Source: Neptuniibacter sp. | GTDB lineage: Bacteria; Pseudomonadota; Gammaproteobacteria; Pseudomonadales; Balneatricaceae | NCBI GenBank assembly: GCA_030149405.1 | Contig: JASBRM010000229.1 | Coordinates: 1 to 12,738 of the forward strand | Direction: 5' to 3' | DNA: 12,738 nt | Shown: positions 8,243 to 12,738 of the stretch, piece after piece | Position numbering within the stretch: position 1 is the stretch's first letter | Layout: every line of letters starts with the position of its first letter | Notes under the pieces: generated by a model | Databases searched by the model: none | Told to the model about the DNA's origin: nothing | What the model saw: the letters and a program-made list of their open reading frames with translations, nothing else | Position numbers and translations under genes: made by a program

Positions 8243-9610
8243 TTATTCCCCTGCGGTCAGGCGCTTAACAACCTGATCCATTCCCGCGCTTCTGGAGCCT
8301 TTGATCAGGACATTTACTCCTGTCACAGCTTTCGCAGACAACGCCTCAATTAATTCATCTTTGGATTCAAAAAATCTGCCATCCAGGCCTTCTTCAGCCT
8401 GATATGCACTAACAGAGTGCCGGGACAGCGCACCAGTCGCCCATAGGCTCGTGGTCCCCTTCTGCGCTGCCCGGCAGCCTACCTCTTCGTGCTGAGCTAT
8501 CTCATCGTCTCCTAGCTCAGCCATATCGCCCAACACTAATACCGATTCACCCGGCAAACTGACCAACAGGTCAATCGCAGCTTTCACAGAACCCGGATTA
8601 GCGTTGTAGCTATCATCAATTACTAAAGCCCCATTGAGAGACTTTGAAGGGCACATCCGCCCTGGAACGGCTTGAAATGCCTGTAAACCACTGGAAATTT
8701 CCTTCAGCCCCATGCCCTGAGCAATCACGGCTGCAGCAGCGGCTAAAGCATTCGCCACGTTGTGTTTACCCATCACCGAAAGCTGAACTTCGGCATGTTC
8801 CTGCTGATAATGCAGAATAAACTGATAACAACCATTTTCAGATGCCGAGATATCTGACGCATAGATATCCGCAAGGCTGTTATTAAGAGAAAATGTCAGA
8901 TATCGATTGCTTTTATTCAGATCCAGCCAGTAATCACAATGCGGATCATCAAGATTGATGATTGCTGTACCGTTGTTTTCCGCAAGCCTTGAGAAAATTT
9001 CTCCTTTCGCTTCAACCACGCCTTGCAATGAACCAAACCCTTCAAGGTGCGCGCCCATTGCATTATTAAGTACAGCCACATCCGGTAGTGACAACGCGGT
9101 GGTATAGGCAATTTCACCTCTGGCACTTGCACCCTGTTCGATGACTGCAACCTGATGCTTATCACCAAGCTCAAACAGTGTCAGCGGCACCCCAATGTCA
9201 TTGTTCAGGTTGCCTTTCGTTGCCAGCACCTTATTGTTTTGCTTAAGAATACTGTGCAGCATCTCTTTTACAGTGGTTTTACCGCTGCTACCGGTGATTG
9301 CATAGACATCACCTTCAAAGCGCTGCCTATTAGCAAGACCGATCTGACCCAGTGCAATGCGTGTGTCCGTTACAACCCATTGTGGAATATCCAAAGGCAG
9401 TTTGCGGGAAACTACTGCCGCAACAGCTCCTTTTTCAATGGCCTGCTCGACGAATTTATGGCCATCAAAGTTAGGGCCTACCAGTGCTACAAAGAGATCC
9501 CCTTGTCGGATAGTGCGAGTATCAGTACTGACATGAGTAAAATCGCCATCCTGCGTACATTCGCCCCCAAACTGTTTTTGCAGTTCGCTTAAATTCCAAC
9601 TCCCAATCAT
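8243..9610 (-). CDS. murF: UDP-MurNAc-tripeptide--D-alanyl-D-alanine ligase (MurF)
   Basis: MurF is the last cytoplasmic Mur ligase and attaches D-Ala-D-Ala, made by Ddl, to the UDP-MurNAc tripeptide. The 455-residue product matches E. coli MurF (452). The N-terminal domain contains STDTRTIRQGDLFVAL (28-43), a signature shared with MurE. The ATPase domain has ITGSSGKTTVKEM (105-117), NLNNDIGVP (134-142) and GAHLEGFGS (186-194). The C-terminal domain has VPGRM (315-319), DDSYNANPGS (332-341), GDMAELGD (361-368) and KGSRSAGMD (437-445). The ATG overlaps the murE TGA by 4 nt, and AGGGG lies 7 nt upstream. A small deviation is IEQGASARGEI at 157-167, where family members usually read (E/M)LGA or (E/M)MGA before the GEI triad. 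Confidence 0.98.
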   Translation of the reverse strand: MIGSWNLSELQKQFGGECTQDGDFTHVSTDTRTIRQGDLFVALVGPNFDGHKFVEQAIEKGAVAAVVSRKLPLDIPQWVVTDTRIALGQIGLANRQRFEGDVYAITGSSGKTTVKEMLHSILKQNNKVLATKGNLNNDIGVPLTLFELGDKHQVAVIEQGASARGEIAYTTALSLPDVAVLNNAMGAHLEGFGSLQGVVEAKGEIFSRLAENNGTAIINLDDPHCDYWLDLNKSNRYLTFSLNNSLADIYASDISASENGCYQFILHYQQEHAEVQLSVMGKHNVANALAAAAAVIAQGMGLKEISSGLQAFQAVPGRMCPSKSLNGALVIDDSYNANPGSVKAAIDLLVSLPGESVLVLGDMAELGDDEIAQHEEVGCRAAQKGTTSLWATGALSRHSVSAYQAEEGLDGRFFESKDELIEALSAKAVTGVNVLIKGSRSAGMDQVVKRLTAGE

Positions 9611-11070
9611 GCCGCCACCCCTATTATTTGCTTGGTGACCAACAGATCACTGAAAGGAAGGCGCTTGCCATCAATCTCTTGATAATCCTCGTGGCCTTTA
9701 CCGGCAATCAGAACCACATCATCTGTGGATGCGCTGTTTATAGCATTGCGTATAGCCATAGCCCGGTCAGCTTCAACTTCCGGAGCATGCAGTTTGATAC
9801 CTTCATTGATCATCGAAATGATTGTTTCTGGATTCTCGCTTCTGGGGTTGTCGCTGGTTACGATAATCTTGTCTGCTAGATGATCCGCAGCGCTGCCCAT
9901 CAAGGCTCTCTTGCCCTGGTCTCTGTCTCCACCACAACCGAAGACACACCATAACTCCCCCGAAGTATGTGCTTTTGCTGCCGAAAGGGCTTTTTCAAGG
10001 GCATCCGGGGTATGTGCATAATCAATAATAACCAGAGGGCTTCCCACCGTTTTCAGAGCCTGCATCCGACCGGGTACAGACTCAAGAACACCAAGGCTCT
10101 GTACTACCTTATCCAGTGCCATACCTTGCTCTGACAACAGTGCAGCCACCAGCAGCAAGTTATCGAGATTGAACTCACCAATAATCTGACTTTTAAATTG
10201 CAAGCTTCCCTGAGGCGTTTTTAATTGTGCCTCTATGCCATTCACTCCAAGCCGATAAGCTAAAGCAGAATATTCACCCTGCATCCGACCAACAGAAACC
10301 TTCTTGCTCTTAATTTCCAAATCAGAAAGCAGCTCTTTTCCAAATTCATCATCTCCATTGATGATGGCTGCTTTGAGCATAAAGCTCTTGAATAGCATTG
10401 CTTTAGCTGCGCCATAACTTTGCATATCGCCGTGATAATCGAGATGATCACGACTCAAATTAGTGAAGAGTGCGAAGTCAAAATCAACGCCTGAAACTCG
10501 TCCCTGCTCCAAAGCATGACTGGACACCTCCATGACAACGGCTTCAGCGCCTGCCGCCTTCAATTCAGCGAAGATTTTCTGCAAACCAATTGCGTCTGGG
10601 GTTGTGTGGGTTGAAGCGGCTAACTCACCCGGAAAACCATTCCCCACTGTGCCAATAATTGCTGTCTTGGTCCCCAGTGCATTCATAGCCTGTGCAGTAA
10701 AATGAGCACAAGACGTTTTGCCATTTGTCCCGGTTATGCCAATCACTTGCATTGATTTGCTTGGCTCGCCATAGAAACACGCTGCGATTTTGCCAATCTG
10801 ATTGTTCAGTTGCTCAACAGCAACCACTGGCACAGGAACTTCCGGGCATTCTGCCAACTCCGAACAATCAACAAGAACAGCGACGGCCCCTTTTTCAACT
10901 GCATCTCGCACAAAATCTGTGCCCTTATGCTGTAAGCCATTACGCGCAATAAATAAGCAACCGGGCTCAATGTTTCTACTGTCCTGGGAAACTGAAGACA
11001 CGACGACACCGGCCGCAGGTTGGTCAACCCACTCCGGTATCAGATCTTGTAGTTTCCACATACAGTTCAT
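9607..11070 (-). CDS. murE: UDP-MurNAc-L-Ala-D-Glu--meso-2,6-diaminopimelate ligase (MurE)
   Basis: MurE is the cytoplasmic ligase that adds the third stem residue. The 487-residue product (E. coli has 495) shows VSQDSRNIEPGCLFIA (27-42) in domain 1. The central domain has the P-loop GITGTNGKTS (111-120), HTTPDA (155-160), MEVSSHALEQGRV (180-192) and LSRDHLDYHG (205-214). The C-terminal part has VPGRM (332-336), IDYAHTPDALE (349-359), FGCGGDRDQGKR (377-388), the substrate-selecting motif DNPRSE (407-412) and AGKGHEDYQ (456-464). DNPR is the meso-DAP signature; lysine-adding MurE enzymes differ here, so the wall is inferred to be of A1gamma DAP type. The ATG lies 11 nt after ftsI with a clear AGGA site 6 nt upstream. 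The stop overlaps the murF start. Confidence 0.98.
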   Translation of the reverse strand: MNCMWKLQDLIPEWVDQPAAGVVVSSVSQDSRNIEPGCLFIARNGLQHKGTDFVRDAVEKGAVAVLVDCSELAECPEVPVPVVAVEQLNNQIGKIAACFYGEPSKSMQVIGITGTNGKTSCAHFTAQAMNALGTKTAIIGTVGNGFPGELAASTHTTPDAIGLQKIFAELKAAGAEAVVMEVSSHALEQGRVSGVDFDFALFTNLSRDHLDYHGDMQSYGAAKAMLFKSFMLKAAIINGDDEFGKELLSDLEIKSKKVSVGRMQGEYSALAYRLGVNGIEAQLKTPQGSLQFKSQIIGEFNLDNLLLVAALLSEQGMALDKVVQSLGVLESVPGRMQALKTVGSPLVIIDYAHTPDALEKALSAAKAHTSGELWCVFGCGGDRDQGKRALMGSAADHLADKIIVTSDNPRSENPETIISMINEGIKLHAPEVEADRAMAIRNAINSASTDDVVLIAGKGHEDYQEIDGKRLPFSDLLVTKQIIGVAA

Positions 11071-11076
11071 TGTTGT

Positions 11077-11080
11077 TCCT
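11077..11080 (-). promoter_or_regulatory. Ribosome-binding site of murE
   Basis: AGGA with a 6-nt spacer before the first murE ATG, in the ftsI-murE gap. It supports that ATG over the second ATG three codons further on. Confidence 0.7.
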
Positions 11081-11081
11081 G

Positions 11082-12738
11082 TTATCTCTGCGCCATCTGA
11101 ACTTCAGGCTTAGTCCAGTCATCCGGTGGCACATTCATTAAACGCAGTGCCCCGCCAACAGCACGGGAAAACACCGGTGCAGCGACTTCACCGCCGTAAT
11201 ACTCCTGCCCTTTCGGGTTATCAACCATTACAACCGTAACAAGCCTGGGATTACTGGCTGGTGCCATCCCGGCAAAAAATGACAGATACTGATCATCGAT
11301 ATAACCGCCGTTACCCACTTTATGAACCGTGCCGGTTTTTCCCGCCACTTTATAACCAGGAATAGCAGCTCTGCGGCCTGTACCCTTCACGCTGATGACT
11401 GTCTCCATCATCTTGCGGACATTTTTAGCTACATGCTCTGGCATGACCCTGACAGGCTTTTCATCACTGTTCTGTTTTATCAGGCTAACAGGGCTCAACA
11501 CTCCATCGTTTGCCAGTGCCAGATACGACTGAGCCAACTGCAATGGGGTTACAGAAACACCATAACCATATGAAAGTGTTGCTCTTTCAATAACTTGCTT
11601 TTTGTTCAGATAAGGCAGGTAACCGCTGCTCTCACCCGGGAACCCAATGCCTGTTGACTGGCCCAGGCCTAGGTTGTGATACAGATTTCTGACTGATCCT
11701 TCAGGTAAGCTCAAAGAAAGCTTTGTTACTCCGACGTTGCTGGACTTGGTGATGATGGTGGATACATCAATCTCACCGTAGTTACGGTGATCACGGATCG
11801 TTTTACGTTTAACCCGCATAAAACCAGGACTTGTATCTACCACAGTTTCTGGAGCGTATTTACCACTCATTAACGCTGCTGCAACCGTCATAGGCTTAAC
11901 GGTAGAACCCGGTTCAAACGTATCAGTAACCGCACGATTTCTGAGCGCGCTGGAAATACGTTGTCTTGGATCATTAGGGTTATATGATGGCTGATTAACC
12001 ATCGCCAGTACTTCACCCGTAGCTGCATCCAACATCACCAAAGACCCACCATCCGCCTTATGCGCACTTACTGCAGCCTTGAGTTCACGATAAGCCAGGT
12101 ATTGCAGCCTGAGATCGATACTCAGCTGGATATCATTGCCATGATGCGCAGGTGCAACCTCACGAATATGTTTAATGGTCCGACCCAGCCGATCCTTAAG
12201 CACCAGCTGTTTACCGGATTCAGCCTTGAGCCACTCTTCATATGCCAGCTCAAGTCCTTCCTGCCCCTGACCATCCAGGTTGGTAAACCCAACTAAGTGA
12301 GTGGTAACTTCTGCCGCCGGGTAATAACGCTTGTACTCTCGATCGACGTGAATACCTCCGATCTGCAGGGACCTGACCTGCTCAGCAACCTCCGGTGTTA
12401 CCTGGCGTTGCAAATAGATAAAACGCTTACTTCTGTTCTTACTGAGTTTAGAAACCAGCTTTTTCTTGTTGGTTTTCAACAAAACCGCCAGTTTCGCAAG
12501 TCCATCATCCTGCATATCTGTCATTGCAGGATCAGCCCAGATCGTTGCTACTGGAGCACTTACTGCTAGAGGCTCACCATTCCGATCAGTGATAATTCCT
12601 CGATGAGCTGGCACTTGAATCGTTCTCAAGCTTCGGGCATCACCCTGAGTTTGGAGAAAAGTCTGCTCTTCTACATACAGAGAAAGCATACGAAGCATGA
12701 TGCCCAGAGCGACAGCAAAAAGAAGGCCTAGCACCAAC
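11082..12738 (-). CDS. ftsI: Septal transpeptidase FtsI / PBP3 (N-terminus cut by window edge)
   Basis: FtsI is the class B penicillin-binding protein that crosslinks new peptidoglycan at the septum, working with FtsW. About 551 residues are visible. The frame is open to the right edge, so the true start lies outside; by comparison with E. coli FtsI roughly 25-35 residues are missing. Numbering from the first whole codon, the fragment starts inside the membrane anchor (about 1-20). The PBP-dimer domain follows, with RGIITDRNGEPLAVS (46-60), RFIYLQRQ (105-112) and RYYPAAEVTTHLVGFTN (137-153). The transpeptidase domain carries all three active-site motifs: EPGSTVKP with nucleophile Ser278, KSSNVG (331-336) and AGKTGT (465-470). 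The C-terminus ends soon after the domain (MNVPPDDW at 534-541), without the longer tail found in E. coli. The TTG near the edge is an internal Leu codon, not a start. Confidence 0.97.
   Translation of the reverse strand, partial: LVLGLLFAVALGIMLRMLSLYVEEQTFLQTQGDARSLRTIQVPAHRGIITDRNGEPLAVSAPVATIWADPAMTDMQDDGLAKLAVLLKTNKKKLVSKLSKNRSKRFIYLQRQVTPEVAEQVRSLQIGGIHVDREYKRYYPAAEVTTHLVGFTNLDGQGQEGLELAYEEWLKAESGKQLVLKDRLGRTIKHIREVAPAHHGNDIQLSIDLRLQYLAYRELKAAVSAHKADGGSLVMLDAATGEVLAMVNQPSYNPNDPRQRISSALRNRAVTDTFEPGSTVKPMTVAAALMSGKYAPETVVDTSPGFMRVKRKTIRDHRNYGEIDVSTIITKSSNVGVTKLSLSLPEGSVRNLYHNLGLGQSTGIGFPGESSGYLPYLNKKQVIERATLSYGYGVSVTPLQLAQSYLALANDGVLSPVSLIKQNSDEKPVRVMPEHVAKNVRKMMETVISVKGTGRRAAIPGYKVAGKTGTVHKVGNGGYIDDQYLSFFAGMAPASNPRLVTVVMVDNPKGQEYYGGEVAAPVFSRAVGGALRLMNVPPDDWTKPEVQMAQR

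Noticed and set aside
9155..9592. A 145-codon plus-strand open frame opposite murF
   Set aside because: Antisense to the conserved ATPase region of murF, with no recognisable product; a chance shadow frame.
12735..12737. TTG near the right edge as the ftsI start
   Set aside because: It falls inside the membrane anchor, and the cytoplasmic N-terminal segment expected of FtsI is missing, so the gene is simply cut by the window.
1..12738. A hidden accessory or defence system, CRISPR, mobile element or RNA gene
   Set aside because: Nearly every base is accounted for by eleven recognised dcw genes; there are no repeat arrays, transposase-like frames, tRNA-like stretches or gene-free regions.

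Overview
This window is the core of a dcw (division and cell wall) cluster from a Gram-negative bacterium, almost certainly a gammaproteobacterium. The gene order ftsI-murE-murF-mraY-murD-ftsW-murG-murC-ddl-ftsQ-ftsA, with ddl directly after murC and no murB between them, is the Escherichia/Pseudomonas arrangement. Several protein details look closer to Pseudomonas and marine Oceanospirillales-type proteins than to enterics: the GSNAKST P-loop of MurD, the [12 protein letters not shown] segment of MurG and the short C-terminal tail of FtsI. A genus cannot be named from this alone. MurE carries the DNPR motif, which points to meso-diaminopimelate peptidoglycan.

All eleven genes lie on the minus strand, so transcription runs from position 12738 down to 1. 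ftsI (right edge) lacks its N-terminal codons and ftsA (left edge) keeps only its first 96 codons; the other nine genes are complete. In transcription order the junctions are: ftsI, 11-nt gap, murE, 4-nt overlap, murF, 6-nt gap, mraY, 14-nt gap, murD, 4-nt overlap, ftsW, 8-nt overlap, murG, 1-nt overlap, murC, 4-nt overlap, ddl, 2-nt gap, ftsQ, 5-nt gap, ftsA. No gap exceeds 14 nt. There is no gene-free stretch, no recognisable terminator, no RNA gene, no mobile element and no repeat array. The layout indicates one long, translationally coupled operon that continues beyond both ends of the window.

The genes form one production line. MurC, MurD, MurE and MurF add L-Ala, D-Glu, meso-DAP and D-Ala-D-Ala to the UDP-MurNAc precursor, and Ddl supplies the D-Ala-D-Ala. 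MraY moves the product onto undecaprenyl phosphate (lipid I) and MurG adds GlcNAc (lipid II). FtsW polymerises lipid II and FtsI crosslinks the strands at the septum. FtsQ and FtsA connect this machinery to the divisome and the FtsZ ring.

I found no evidence of a previously undescribed system. The points worth a second look are small: a TTG start for ddl coupled to the murC stop, a three-codon mini-ORF whose stop overlaps the murD start, and a few substitutions in conserved motifs (MurG, Ddl, MurF).
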